A stretch of DNA of 64,000 nucleotides from Bacteroidota bacterium (GTDB taxonomy: Bacteria > Bacteroidota > Bacteroidia > Chitinophagales > Chitinophagaceae), in assembly GCA_023387985.1 (NCBI GenBank), contig JAEWHC010000009.1, forward strand, positions 806,001-870,000, given 5' to 3'. Of this stretch, positions 16,697 through 26,575 are shown piece by piece; within the stretch, counting starts at the first letter, position 1, and the number at the start of each line of letters is the position of its first letter. The notes beneath the pieces were generated by a model. It had not been told where the DNA came from. It was given only the letters and a program-made list of their open reading frames with translations, and made no database searches. The translations under genes were made by a program, and so were the position numbers.

Positions 16697-17452
16697 ATGA
16701 CAGCTGATGATTTTGAACTAAGTGTAGCCGGTGAGCAACATCTTCACCTCGCTCAGGAAATATGCGATGAATACGAAAGTAGCGCCAAGGCGCGTGGTAC
16801 GGGTATTGCCAAGCGCAACCCGGATTACGTGCAAAAGAAAATGCTTGAAGGCAAAGCCGTAGTGGCCGTAGAAAAGGCTACCGGCAATTGGGCCGGCTTT
16901 TGTTATATAGAAACCTGGAGCCATGGCGAATATGTGGCCAACAGTGGATTGATTGTGGCGCTACAATTCCGCAAGGCAGGCCTCGCCAAAGCGATTAAAA
17001 AGCAGATATTTGAATTGAGCCGAAAGAAGTACCCCCGCGCCAAGATTTTTGGACTAACCACAGGGCTTGCTGTTATGAAAATTAATAGTGAACTCGGCTA
17101 TGAACCCGTAACTTACAGCGAGCTTACGCAGGATGAAGAATTCTGGGCGGGATGTAAAAGCTGCGTGAACTATGACATTCTGATGAGTAAGAATAGGACG
17201 AATTGTATTTGCACAGCCATGCTCTACGATCCCGAAGATCATTGGGAGCCGGAAGAAACGGTTCAGGCCTTTGAAGAGAAAAAAGAAGTCTATAGCAGGT
17301 GGATGCGCATCAAGAAATTGTGGCGTGAACGTTTTGACAGGAAACTGCAAAGACAAAAGACTGCAATAAGATATTCGGCCTTTAGCTGGCTGGGAATAAA
17401 ACCCGTTCTTCAGAAAGCCAGGATGGAAAACTTACCAAACCAATTTTTATGA
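16697..17452 (+). CDS. GNAT acetyltransferase at the head of the arginine operon
   Basis: 251-residue GNAT protein. The start is set at ATG 16697; the in-frame ATG at 16553 adds 48 unrelated residues. The acyl-CoA-binding part is visible as SGLIVALQFRKAGLAKAIKK (R/QxxGxx loop), followed by a conserved FGLTTGLAVMKINSELGYEP. Related proteins lie next to argG in many Bacteroidota and are likely to provide the first acyl group on glutamate (acetyl or succinyl), replacing ArgA/ArgJ, neither of which is here. This role is inferred from context. The stop overlaps the argG start (ATGA). Confidence 0.8.
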   Translation: MTADDFELSVAGEQHLHLAQEICDEYESSAKARGTGIAKRNPDYVQKKMLEGKAVVAVEKATGNWAGFCYIETWSHGEYVANSGLIVALQFRKAGLAKAIKKQIFELSRKKYPRAKIFGLTTGLAVMKINSELGYEPVTYSELTQDEEFWAGCKSCVNYDILMSKNRTNCICTAMLYDPEDHWEPEETVQAFEEKKEVYSRWMRIKKLWRERFDRKLQRQKTAIRYSAFSWLGIKPVLQKARMENLPNQFL

Positions 17453-18639
17453 AAAAGATCGTTTTAGGATTTAGCGGCGGATTGGATACCAGTTTCTGCG
17501 CGAAATATCTAAGTGAGGAGCATGGATATGAAGTGCATAGTGTAACGGTAAACACCGGTGGCTTTACCCAGCCGGAGTTGCTTGAAATGGAAGAACATGC
17601 CAAAAAACTCGGCGTGAAATCACATACCACCATAGACGCGGTCAAGCCGTATTATGAGCGCATTATCCGTTATCTGGTTTATGGCAATGTTTTAAAGAAC
17701 AATACCTATCCGCTGAGCGTTAGCGCCGAACGAATGATTCAGGCACTGCATATTGCTGAACAGGCCAAAGCCATTCATGCGGATGCAGTTGCACATGGCA
17801 GCACCGGCGCCGGCAACGACCAGGTTCGTTTTGATATGATCTTTCACATCCTGGTACCCGGCCTGGAGATCATCACGCCGATCCGCGATCTCAAATTGAG
17901 CCGCCAGGCAGAAATAGATTACCTGCAGAAACATGGCGTGGATATGAATTTTGCAAAAGCCGCTTATTCCATCAACAAGGGGTTATGGGGAACAAGTGTG
18001 GGCGGAAGGGAAACGTTGACATCTTCAACCTGGCTTCCGGAAGAAGCATGGCCGGTACAGGTGACAAAATCCGGCACAGAAAACATTACCCTGCATTTTG
18101 AAAAGGGCGAACTGAAAGGCATAAATGCCATGCAATATGACCACCCGGTTGAAGCCATTAATGCTTTGCATAACCTGGCTGCACCTTATGGCATCGGACG
18201 TGATGTGCATGTAGGCGATACCATCATCGGAATTAAAGGCCGCGTAGGTTTTGAAGCCGCTGCACCGTTGATCATCATCAAGGCCCACCACTTGCTGGAA
18301 AAGCACATTCTCACAAAATGGCAGCTCAACTGGAAGGATCAGTTGGCGCTGTTTTACGGCAACTGGCTTCACGAAGGGCAGATCCTTGACCCGGTTATGC
18401 GCGACATTGAAGCTTTTTTTGAAAAAAGCCAGCAAAACATTACAGGTAAGGTTTTTGTAGAGTTAAATCCTTACCGGTTTACCGTCACCGGCATTGAAAG
18501 CAAATATGATCTGATGAGCAGTGAGTTTGGAAAATATGGCGAAATGAATGCAGGATATATAGGGGATGACGTAAAAGGATTCAGCAGGATTTTTGGCAAC
18601 CAAACCGTGATTTGGAACAAAGTAAATGAAAAACCGTAA
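17449..18639 (+). CDS. argG: Argininosuccinate synthase
   Basis: Joins citrulline and aspartate with ATP to argininosuccinate in the cytosol. 396 residues, normal for the family. The N-terminal LGFSGGLDTSFCAKYL holds the SGGxDT pyrophosphatase loop, and HGSTGAGNDQVRFD is the typical aspartate/citrulline site. It overlaps the GNAT stop (ATGA) and its own stop overlaps the cupin start (TAATG), so translation is probably coupled along the operon. Confidence 0.97.
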   Translation: MKKIVLGFSGGLDTSFCAKYLSEEHGYEVHSVTVNTGGFTQPELLEMEEHAKKLGVKSHTTIDAVKPYYERIIRYLVYGNVLKNNTYPLSVSAERMIQALHIAEQAKAIHADAVAHGSTGAGNDQVRFDMIFHILVPGLEIITPIRDLKLSRQAEIDYLQKHGVDMNFAKAAYSINKGLWGTSVGGRETLTSSTWLPEEAWPVQVTKSGTENITLHFEKGELKGINAMQYDHPVEAINALHNLAAPYGIGRDVHVGDTIIGIKGRVGFEAAAPLIIIKAHHLLEKHILTKWQLNWKDQLALFYGNWLHEGQILDPVMRDIEAFFEKSQQNITGKVFVELNPYRFTVTGIESKYDLMSSEFGKYGEMNAGYIGDDVKGFSRIFGNQTVIWNKVNEKP

Positions 18640-19058
18640 TGATAATTTGCGACGCGCATAAATTGAGTGATTTCAAAAGGGATTTCTATTTTGATGTAAT
18701 GGTGCTGACGCAAAACCCGGCTTTGACCGTGAAGCTGGAACAGTTGAATCCCGGCGCATCCCATATTATTCCAATGGAATATGAATGCTTTGAAAAGCAC
18801 GTTGCCATGTCTTCCGCAAATGGCGAAAGCGCCTCAAAATTTTATTATATCCTCGAAGGTGAGGCCATGATCGAATCGGGGCAGGAAGAATTGTTACTGG
18901 GAAAATCGCAGGGCATTCACATTCCGGAAGATGTCATTTTCAAAATTAAAAATATTGGCGACCGTTTATTGAAATTCCTGGTTGTGGAAGAAGGCATTCA
19001 ACAGATTTATGTGAGGAATAAGGAAATTGCCTGCCGATTTTTCAGGAAGGAAAATTGA
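18639..19058 (+). CDS. Cupin-fold protein inside the arginine operon
   Basis: 139-residue single-domain cupin. Visible: KLEQLNPGASHIIPMEYE and the beta-barrel core FYYILEGEAMIESGQEELLLGKSQGIHIPEDVIFKIKN (given in parts: EGEAMIESGQEE, GIHIPEDV). Of the usual metal ligands only part is recognisable: His47-like in SHIIPMEYE and a lone His in GIHIPED. Similar proteins are annotated as mannose-6-phosphate isomerase-like. It starts inside the argG stop and ends one base before argC, a position that argues for a function linked to arginine synthesis, perhaps sensing or binding an intermediate. Function unknown. Confidence 0.75.
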   Translation: MIICDAHKLSDFKRDFYFDVMVLTQNPALTVKLEQLNPGASHIIPMEYECFEKHVAMSSANGESASKFYYILEGEAMIESGQEELLLGKSQGIHIPEDVIFKIKNIGDRLLKFLVVEEGIQQIYVRNKEIACRFFRKEN

Positions 19059-19059
19059 A

Positions 19060-20040
19060 ATGAAAAAAATAAAAACTGGAATAATAGGTGGCGCAGGCTA
19101 TACCGGGGGCGAACTGGTTCGACTGCTGATCAATCATCCTCATACAGAAATTGATTTTGTATTGAGCAACAGCAATTCAGGAAATCCGCTTCATGCGGTT
19201 CATGCCGATCTTCTGGGAGAAACAGACCTGGTTTTTTCGGATCAGCCTCATTTTAATGTGGATGTATTGTTTTTCTGTGCCGGCCATGGCGAAGCCAAAA
19301 AATTTATTCAATCAAATGACATTCCCCAATCGGTTTTACTGATTGATATCGGCAATGATTTCCGCCTGAGGAAAGACGCGGAATTTGCAGGCAGAAAATT
19401 TCTTTACGGCCTACCGGAAATACGTCGTGAGGAGATCAGGCGTTCAAATGCCATTGCCAACCCGGGATGTTTTGCCACTGCGGTTCAACTTGCCCTGGCG
19501 CCCCTGGCTCACGCCGGCTTGCTCGGTCATGTTTATGCTACCGGAATTACCGGAAGTACGGGGGCAGGCCAATCATTGAGTGCTACCTCGCATTTCAGCT
19601 GGCGGACAAATAACATACAGGCATACAAAACACTTACCCATCAACATTTGGGCGAGATTGGCGAAACACTTCAGGACCTGCAACAAGGCCGTTTTCCACA
19701 TATTCATTTTGTACCATGGCGCGGTGATTTTGCCCGGGGAATTTTTGTTTCCTGCAGCGTGCATACCGCCAAACCTCTGGAAGAGCTTCAGGAAATGTTT
19801 GATGATTTTTATTCGGATGCAGAATTTACACACGTAACCCAAAAGCCGCTTTTTTTGAAGCAGGTCGTCAATACCAATAAATGCATAATTCAGCTTGAGA
19901 AAACCGGTGACATGCTTGTGGTGCACAGCGCGGTGGATAATTTATTGAAAGGCGCAAGTGGACAGGCGGTTCAAAATATGAATTTAATGCTTGGACTCCC
20001 GGAATCGGCCGGGCTGAAACTGAAGGCCAATTATTTCTAA
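19060..20040 (+). CDS. argC: N-acetyl(acyl)-gamma-glutamyl-phosphate reductase
   Basis: Reduces N-acyl-glutamyl phosphate to the semialdehyde with NADPH. The start is the ATG at 19060 (326 residues); an in-frame ATG at 19027 lies within the cupin gene. N-terminal Rossmann motif GIIGGAGYTGGELVRLL, catalytic Cys in IANPGCFATAVQLALAPL, and the substrate loop TGITGSTGAGQSLS are clear. The C-terminal HSAVDNLLKGASGQAVQNMN is the usual family ending. It could use acetyl or succinyl substrates; the sequence does not show which. Confidence 0.96.
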   Translation: MKKIKTGIIGGAGYTGGELVRLLINHPHTEIDFVLSNSNSGNPLHAVHADLLGETDLVFSDQPHFNVDVLFFCAGHGEAKKFIQSNDIPQSVLLIDIGNDFRLRKDAEFAGRKFLYGLPEIRREEIRRSNAIANPGCFATAVQLALAPLAHAGLLGHVYATGITGSTGAGQSLSATSHFSWRTNNIQAYKTLTHQHLGEIGETLQDLQQGRFPHIHFVPWRGDFARGIFVSCSVHTAKPLEELQEMFDDFYSDAEFTHVTQKPLFLKQVVNTNKCIIQLEKTGDMLVVHSAVDNLLKGASGQAVQNMNLMLGLPESAGLKLKANYF

Positions 20041-20067
20041 ACGAACAACAATTCCTATTTTATTTTT

Positions 20068-21225
20068 ATGAGCAATTTATTTGAAGTGTATCCCTTGAAT
20101 GACCTCACCATTGTACGGGGGCAGGGCAGTTACGTCTGGGATGATGAAGGAAAGAAGTACCTGGATATGTATGGCGGGCATGCAGTCATCAGCATTGGCC
20201 ATTTGCATCCGCACTGGGTGGAAAGATTGGAACTGCAACTGCAGAAAATCGCCTTTTACAGCAATTCGGTAAAAATTCCCATCCAGGAAGAACTTGCTGA
20301 AAAATTACAGCAGTTAAGCGGAAAACAAGGATACAAACTGTTTATGGTAAACAGCGGCGCCGAAGCCAATGAGAACGCGATAAAACTGGCTTCTTTCCAT
20401 ACCGGGAAGAAGAAAATTGTCGCTTTTGAAAAGTCTTTCCACGGGCGAACCTCATTGGCAGTTGCAGCAACCGATAATCCAAAGATCCTGGCGCCGGTTA
20501 ACGAAACGGAAAATATCATTCGCCTGCCCTTTAATGATGCCGATGCACTCAAAGCCTGTTTCGCAAATGAAGGAAAAGAGGTCGCCGCGGTGATTGTAGA
20601 AGGCATTCAGGGAGTGGGTGGAATCGTAGAAGCCGAAGCCGGATTTTTGCAAGCCATCCGTGAAGTCTGCGATAAGTATAACGCTGTTTACATTGCTGAC
20701 AGTGTGCAATGTGGATTTGGCCGTTCCGGTAAATTTTTCTCCCACGATATCGCTGAAGTAGATGCGGACATTTATACTATGGCCAAAGGAATGGGCAATG
20801 GTTTTCCGGTAAGCGCGTTATTGATCCATCCCAAATTTGAAGCGGTGTATGGAATGCTGGGAACCACCTTCGGCGGCAACCATTTGGCTTGTGCTGCTGC
20901 ACTCGCCGTGCTGGAGGTAATTGAGCAGGATGGATTGATGGAAAAAGCAAGACAACTCGGCATGTATATCAAAAGCCAGTTGAAAAATATAAAAGGGATC
21001 AAAAATGTTCGTGGCCGGGGCCTAATGATCGGATTTGATGTGGATGAAGACCTGAAAGATCTCCGTAAATTGCTGCTTTTTGAATTCAATATTTTCACCG
21101 GCGAAGCCAAACCCAATGTGGTACGCCTGCTGCCGGCATTGAACCTTAACCGCAAACAGGCGGACGAATTCCTGGAATCCCTTGTTGAGGTAATTGATTT
21201 GATCCGGGAAAAAGCTGAAGCCTGA
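20068..21225 (+). CDS. argD: Acetylornithine (acylornithine) aminotransferase
   Basis: PLP enzyme of class III that turns N-acyl-glutamate semialdehyde into N-acyl-ornithine. 385 residues. Markers: MVNSGAEANENAIKLA (PLP phosphate binding), HGRTSLAVAATDNPK, YIADSVQCGFGRSGKFF (Asp to the pyridine ring), the PLP lysine in YTMAKGMGNGFPVSA, and TTFGGNHLAC. It follows argC by 27 bases. Its glutamine-to-aspartate position in the DSVQCG motif differs slightly from the common DEVQxG but is within family range. Confidence 0.95.
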   Translation: MSNLFEVYPLNDLTIVRGQGSYVWDDEGKKYLDMYGGHAVISIGHLHPHWVERLELQLQKIAFYSNSVKIPIQEELAEKLQQLSGKQGYKLFMVNSGAEANENAIKLASFHTGKKKIVAFEKSFHGRTSLAVAATDNPKILAPVNETENIIRLPFNDADALKACFANEGKEVAAVIVEGIQGVGGIVEAEAGFLQAIREVCDKYNAVYIADSVQCGFGRSGKFFSHDIAEVDADIYTMAKGMGNGFPVSALLIHPKFEAVYGMLGTTFGGNHLACAAALAVLEVIEQDGLMEKARQLGMYIKSQLKNIKGIKNVRGRGLMIGFDVDEDLKDLRKLLLFEFNIFTGEAKPNVVRLLPALNLNRKQADEFLESLVEVIDLIREKAEA

Positions 21226-21320
21226 TTTGCCTTGCTCAATCTGTTCATCTTTCAGGCAAATTTTTGGAAATGGTATGGTGAAGGATTTCAATTTTTTATA
21301 ATGGAATTGTTTAATAGCAA

Positions 21321-22295
21321 ATGAAGAATTTTATTTCTGCAGCGGATGCAGGCAACATACGGAAATTGGTTGAGGAGGCGCTTAGTTACAAGCAGACTCC
21401 GCAAAAACATTTTGGGCTTGGGGCGTATAAACGCCTTGGCATGATATTCCTGAACCCAAGTATGCGTACCCGGTTAAGTACGCAAATTGCCGCAGCAAAC
21501 CTCGGAATGGAGCCTATTGTTTTTAACATAGATAAAGAAGGCTGGAAGCTTGAATTTGATGATGATGCCATCATGATTGGCGATACAGTTGAACATGTAA
21601 AAGACGCGGCACCGGTTCTGGGAAGTTATTTTGATATTTTGGCGTTACGCAGTTTTCCAACGCTCAAAAATCGTGAGGAAGATTATGATGAACTGGTCAT
21701 GAATAAATTTATCGAACATTCAGGCATTCCGGTATTGAGCCTGGAATCGGCGACATTGCATCCCCTGCAATCGCTGACAGATGTAATAACCATTACTGAA
21801 GATATGAAAAAGCAAGGCATGGAGCGCAAGCCTAAGGTGGTAATGACCTGGGCACCGCATGTGAAGGCTTTACCGCAATGTGTTCCCAACAGCTTTGCCC
21901 AATGGATCAATGCCTGGGGCGAAGCGGATTTTGTGGTAACCCATCCGGAAGGTTACGCGCTTGACCCCCGGTTTACTGCGGGTGCTACCATTACCACCAA
22001 CCAGGATGAAGCGCTTGAAAACGCTGATTTTATTTATGTAAAAAACTGGAGTAGCTATTCAGATTATGGTAAAATATTATCCAGCGACGAGCGCTGGATG
22101 ATTACGCCGGAAAAATTGAAACACACCCATAATGGAAAAGTAATGCATTGCCTGCCTGTGCGGAGAAATGTGGAATTAAGTGGCGCCGTGTTGGATAGCA
22201 ATTTGAGCCTCGTGACGCAGGAAGCAGCCAACCGCGTTTGGGCGGCGCAGGCGGTATTGGCCAGGATGCTGAGGGCGTTGCAGGGGGCGGGATGA
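21321..22295 (+). CDS. N-acyl-ornithine carbamoyltransferase (argF' type)
   Basis: Carbamoylates N-succinyl- or N-acetyl-ornithine to the acyl-citrulline, so deacylation follows later. 324 residues. Carbamoyl-phosphate loop SMRTRLST (47-54), HPLQSLTD, TWAPHVKALPQ and HCLPVRRN are all visible. Alignment from memory with the N-succinylornithine enzyme of Bacteroides fragilis places Val90 where that enzyme has Pro90 and the acetyl-specific Xanthomonas enzyme has Glu92. The acyl group used therefore cannot be called. A 95-base gap separates it from argD. Confidence 0.93.
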   Translation: MKNFISAADAGNIRKLVEEALSYKQTPQKHFGLGAYKRLGMIFLNPSMRTRLSTQIAAANLGMEPIVFNIDKEGWKLEFDDDAIMIGDTVEHVKDAAPVLGSYFDILALRSFPTLKNREEDYDELVMNKFIEHSGIPVLSLESATLHPLQSLTDVITITEDMKKQGMERKPKVVMTWAPHVKALPQCVPNSFAQWINAWGEADFVVTHPEGYALDPRFTAGATITTNQDEALENADFIYVKNWSSYSDYGKILSSDERWMITPEKLKHTHNGKVMHCLPVRRNVELSGAVLDSNLSLVTQEAANRVWAAQAVLARMLRALQGAG

Positions 22296-22353
22296 GAGGT
22301 TGCGGTCCCGAAGAATCGGTAGCAGGTTGCAGGAAAACTTAAAATGCAGGAAA

Positions 22354-23172
22354 ATGCAAAAACTACTCATAATTAAAATCGGTGGAAACATCATCGACGA
22401 TCAGGAAAAGCTGGAAAAATTTCTGGTGAATTTCGCTTCAATCGATTCAAAAAAAATATTGATCCATGGAGGTGGAAAGCTGGCTACACAGGTTGCTGAA
22501 GCCATGGGCATACCGCAACACATGGTGGAAGGACGGCGGATAACTGATAGGGAAACCCTGAAGGTTGTTACGATGGTTTATGCCGGGTATATCAATAAGA
22601 ATATTGTGGCTGGCTTGCAAAAGCACGGTTGCCATGCACTTGGCTTATGCGGTGCTGATGCTTCGGCGGTACGAGCACACAAGCGCAATTCCGGCTCTGA
22701 ACATGGGAAAAAAGGACAGGATTATGGCTTTGCCGGGGACATTGATTCCATAAATGCCGAATTTTTTAATAATTTATTGGCCCAGGGAGTTACACCGGTC
22801 ATGGCACCAATTACGCATGATGGACAAGGCCAGCTGCTCAATACCAATGCAGATACACTTGCGTCAGAAATAGCTGCAGCGTTATCCCGATATTATGATA
22901 CCCGCTTGCTTTTTTGTTTCGAAAAGAAAGGCGTGCTGGAATTTGTCGAAGATGAAAACTCTGTGATCCCGCTGATAACACCCTCTGTTTATGCGCGACT
23001 GAAGGCGGACCAAAAATTGTATGAAGGCATGATCCCGAAAATAGATAATACGTTCGTGGCCATCCGCAAAGGGGTAGGAGAGGTGATGATTGGCCATGCG
23101 GATGATTTGCTGGCCAACAGCAGCGGACAGGGAAAAGGCACAATGATAACAGGAGAAAAAAATAATGGCTGA
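22354..23172 (+). CDS. argB: Acetylglutamate (acylglutamate) kinase
   Basis: Phosphorylates N-acyl-glutamate with ATP. The ATG at 22354 gives 272 residues and a canonical N-terminus (MQKLLIIKIGGNIIDD); the upstream in-frame start at 22300 would add a basic leader. Seen: KIGGN, HGGGKLATQVAEAMG, VTPVMAPITHDGQGQLLNTN and the late MIPKIDNTFVAI. No N-terminal helix of the arginine-inhibited hexameric type is present, so feedback control by arginine may be weak, an inference from the family. It overlaps the HAD gene by 8 bases. Confidence 0.95.
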   Translation: MQKLLIIKIGGNIIDDQEKLEKFLVNFASIDSKKILIHGGGKLATQVAEAMGIPQHMVEGRRITDRETLKVVTMVYAGYINKNIVAGLQKHGCHALGLCGADASAVRAHKRNSGSEHGKKGQDYGFAGDIDSINAEFFNNLLAQGVTPVMAPITHDGQGQLLNTNADTLASEIAAALSRYYDTRLLFCFEKKGVLEFVEDENSVIPLITPSVYARLKADQKLYEGMIPKIDNTFVAIRKGVGEVMIGHADDLLANSSGQGKGTMITGEKNNG

Positions 23173-23833
23173 AAAAAAATTGAAAGCAGTTCTTTTCGAT
23201 ATGGATGGTACGATTATGGACAGCATGCCCTGGCACGACAAATCCTGGAAGGAATTCCTGCAAAGAAAAAATCTTGACTTTACGCCGCAACTATGGGCAG
23301 CGCTGCACCATGGTACGCTTGTGGATATAATGCCACGGATATTTGGTGAAAGCATTTCCCTGGAAGATATCTGGCGGCTTGGGATGGAAAAGGAAGCCAT
23401 TTTTAAGGAACTGTACCGTGGCAACACAGAGCCGTTGGCCGGTGTTAAAGAATTTCTGCTCGAATTGCGTGCCGCAGGCATTAAAACTGCACTGGCCACT
23501 GCGGCCGATCGCAGCAATGCGAATTTTGCACTTGATGAACTGGATTTCCACAGGTTATTTGATGTTGTGGTTTCCAGTAATGAAGTTCCGGTGGGCAAGC
23601 CAGAACCCGATGTGTATTTATTTGCCGCGCATTGCCTTAAAAGCGATCCTGAAAATTGCGTGGTATTTGAAGATTCATCCTCGGGAATTGAATCCGGCCG
23701 GCGCGCAGGAATGAAGGTAATCGGAGTTCAAACCACCATTAAAGATATGAGCCTGCTGCCGGTAGAAAAGGCCATTCAAGATTACACAGCAATCAGTTTG
23801 AAAGAACTCAATCATATTTTCGATGCCAGGTAA
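23165..23833 (+). CDS. HAD-superfamily phosphatase, beta-phosphoglucomutase-like
   Basis: 222-residue HAD hydrolase with a helical cap. Motif I is LFDMDGTIMDS with nucleophile Asp and general acid Asp; motif II region ALATAADRS; motif III Lys in PVGKPEPDVY; motif IV VVFEDSSSGIESGRRAG. Family members are sugar-phosphate or nucleotide phosphatases and the beta-phosphoglucomutase. Its position between argB and argE with overlaps on both sides suggests it belongs to the arginine operon, but no step in the pathway needs it, so a repair role on a damaged intermediate is possible. Substrate unknown. Confidence 0.88.
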   Translation: MAEKKLKAVLFDMDGTIMDSMPWHDKSWKEFLQRKNLDFTPQLWAALHHGTLVDIMPRIFGESISLEDIWRLGMEKEAIFKELYRGNTEPLAGVKEFLLELRAAGIKTALATAADRSNANFALDELDFHRLFDVVVSSNEVPVGKPEPDVYLFAAHCLKSDPENCVVFEDSSSGIESGRRAGMKVIGVQTTIKDMSLLPVEKAIQDYTAISLKELNHIFDAR

Positions 23834-24911
23834 ATACACCTTATTTGTGGAAGCTGTAGATCTGCTAAAAAAATTGATAGCCGCGCCTTCATTTTCAACT
23901 GAAGAAGACAGGACTGCCGGAATAATTTCAGGGTTTCTTGCATCAAAGCATATTGTACATAAGAAAATGGAGAACAATGTTTTTGCTTTCAGCAAAAATG
24001 TTGATCCGGAAAAGTTCACCGTTTTGCTAAATTCCCATCACGATACGGTAAAACCCAATAAGGGATATACGCATGATCCATTTTTACCTATTGAAAAGGA
24101 TGGAAAGTTGTACGGCCTGGGAAGCAATGATGCCGGCGGCTGCCTTGTATCGTTACTTATGGTTTTCTTGTATTTTTACGAACGGGATGATCTGCCTTTT
24201 AACCTTGTTTTTGCTGCGAGTGCCGAAGAGGAGATCAGCGGATCAAATGGGATTGAATTGCTGCTTCCCCATCTGGGCAGAATAGATTGTGCAATTGTGG
24301 GCGAGCCAACGCAACTGGAAATGGCGGTAGCTGAAAGGGGATTGATGGTGGTAGAATGCGAAGCCATTGGAAAGGCCGGTCATGCAGCCCGGAACGAAGG
24401 CGAAAATGCACTGTATAAAGCTCTTGAGGACATCAATTGGATAAGAAAATTCGAATTTGAAAAGGTGAGTGAATTGCTGGGAAAAAGCCAGATGACCGTT
24501 ACCGTGATCGATACATTCAACCAGCAACACAATGTGGTGCCGGCAAGTTGTACATTTATTATTGATGTGCGCCTGAATGAGCTGTATGCATTCGAAGAGG
24601 TGCTGCACGAATTGAAAGTGCATCTGAAAAGCCGGCATAAACCAAGGAGCACCCGTTTAAAAAGCAGCAGCATTTCACTGGAACATCCCCTGGTAAGATC
24701 AGGACTGGCATTGGGAAAGGGTTATTTCGGCTCGCCTACCACCAGTGATAAAGCACTTATGCCTTTTCCAGCATTGAAAATGGGCCCCGGAGACAGCGCC
24801 CGCAGCCATAGCGCAGATGAATTTATTTTTGTGCACGAGATCAAAGAGGGGATTGAAACCTATATTGAAGTGCTTGAGAAATTGGGTGAAGAGTTGAAGA
24901 TTCAAAAGTGA
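23823..24911 (+). CDS. argE: M20-family deacylase (ArgE-like)
   Basis: Zinc peptidase-fold deacylase expected to release citrulline or ornithine from its N-acyl form. 362 residues. Metal ligands are clear: His in LLNSHHDTVKP, the bridging Asp in GLGSNDAGGC, catalytic/ligand Glu pair in AASAEEEISGSNG, a later Asp-type ligand in GEPTQLEM, and His in RSHSADEF. The middle lid domain (HAARNEGENALYKALEDI) fits the ArgE/DapE group. It starts 11 bases inside the HAD gene. Because carbamoylation comes first in this pathway, acyl-citrulline is the likely substrate. Confidence 0.9.
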   Translation: MPGKYTLFVEAVDLLKKLIAAPSFSTEEDRTAGIISGFLASKHIVHKKMENNVFAFSKNVDPEKFTVLLNSHHDTVKPNKGYTHDPFLPIEKDGKLYGLGSNDAGGCLVSLLMVFLYFYERDDLPFNLVFAASAEEEISGSNGIELLLPHLGRIDCAIVGEPTQLEMAVAERGLMVVECEAIGKAGHAARNEGENALYKALEDINWIRKFEFEKVSELLGKSQMTVTVIDTFNQQHNVVPASCTFIIDVRLNELYAFEEVLHELKVHLKSRHKPRSTRLKSSSISLEHPLVRSGLALGKGYFGSPTTSDKALMPFPALKMGPGDSARSHSADEFIFVHEIKEGIETYIEVLEKLGEELKIQK

Positions 24912-24970
24912 TAATGCGAAGGGCAAAAAATACGCGCCATAAAAAAATGATTATTTAAAAATGCTTCATC

Positions 24971-26272
<1,302 letters not shown>

Positions 26273-26298
26273 TAAATACCGTTGCTGCCAAGGGGAAA

Positions 26299-26571
26299 CT
26301 AAATACCAGGACCTTGTAAATTTTTTTCATCCAATTCACCCACTTCCCCGATCTTTTCCAGGTATTCAAATGTCTTCTTTGCCTCTTCCTCATCAACAAT
26401 TGAAATGGCCACTCCCACATGTACCAATACATAATCACCAATTTTAGCTTCCGGAACCATGCACAGGTTCACATTTTTTTGAATACCACCAAAAGAAACC
26501 GTTCCATGGCGAAACGTTGTTCCGGGTGCTCCATCCATTTTCAATATTTTTCCGGGAATAGCAAGGCACAT
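26299..26571 (-). CDS. hypC: [NiFe] hydrogenase maturation chaperone HypC
   Basis: 90-residue chaperone that carries the Fe(CN)2CO precursor with HypD and delivers it to the hydrogenase large subunit. The N-terminal MCLAIPGKIL has the essential Cys2 and fits MCxxxP exactly, and IGDYVLVHVGVAISIVDEEEA is the typical barrel end. Last of the leftward genes hypB-hypF-hypC; the gap from hypF is 4 bases. Its usual partner hypD is not in this window. Confidence 0.95.
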   Translation of the reverse strand: MCLAIPGKILKMDGAPGTTFRHGTVSFGGIQKNVNLCMVPEAKIGDYVLVHVGVAISIVDEEEAKKTFEYLEKIGEVGELDEKNLQGPGI

Positions 26572-26575
26572 GCTT

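Noticed and set aside
22300..22353. Upstream start and leader for argB
   Set aside because: Basic extra residues, and the usual N-terminus starts at 22354.
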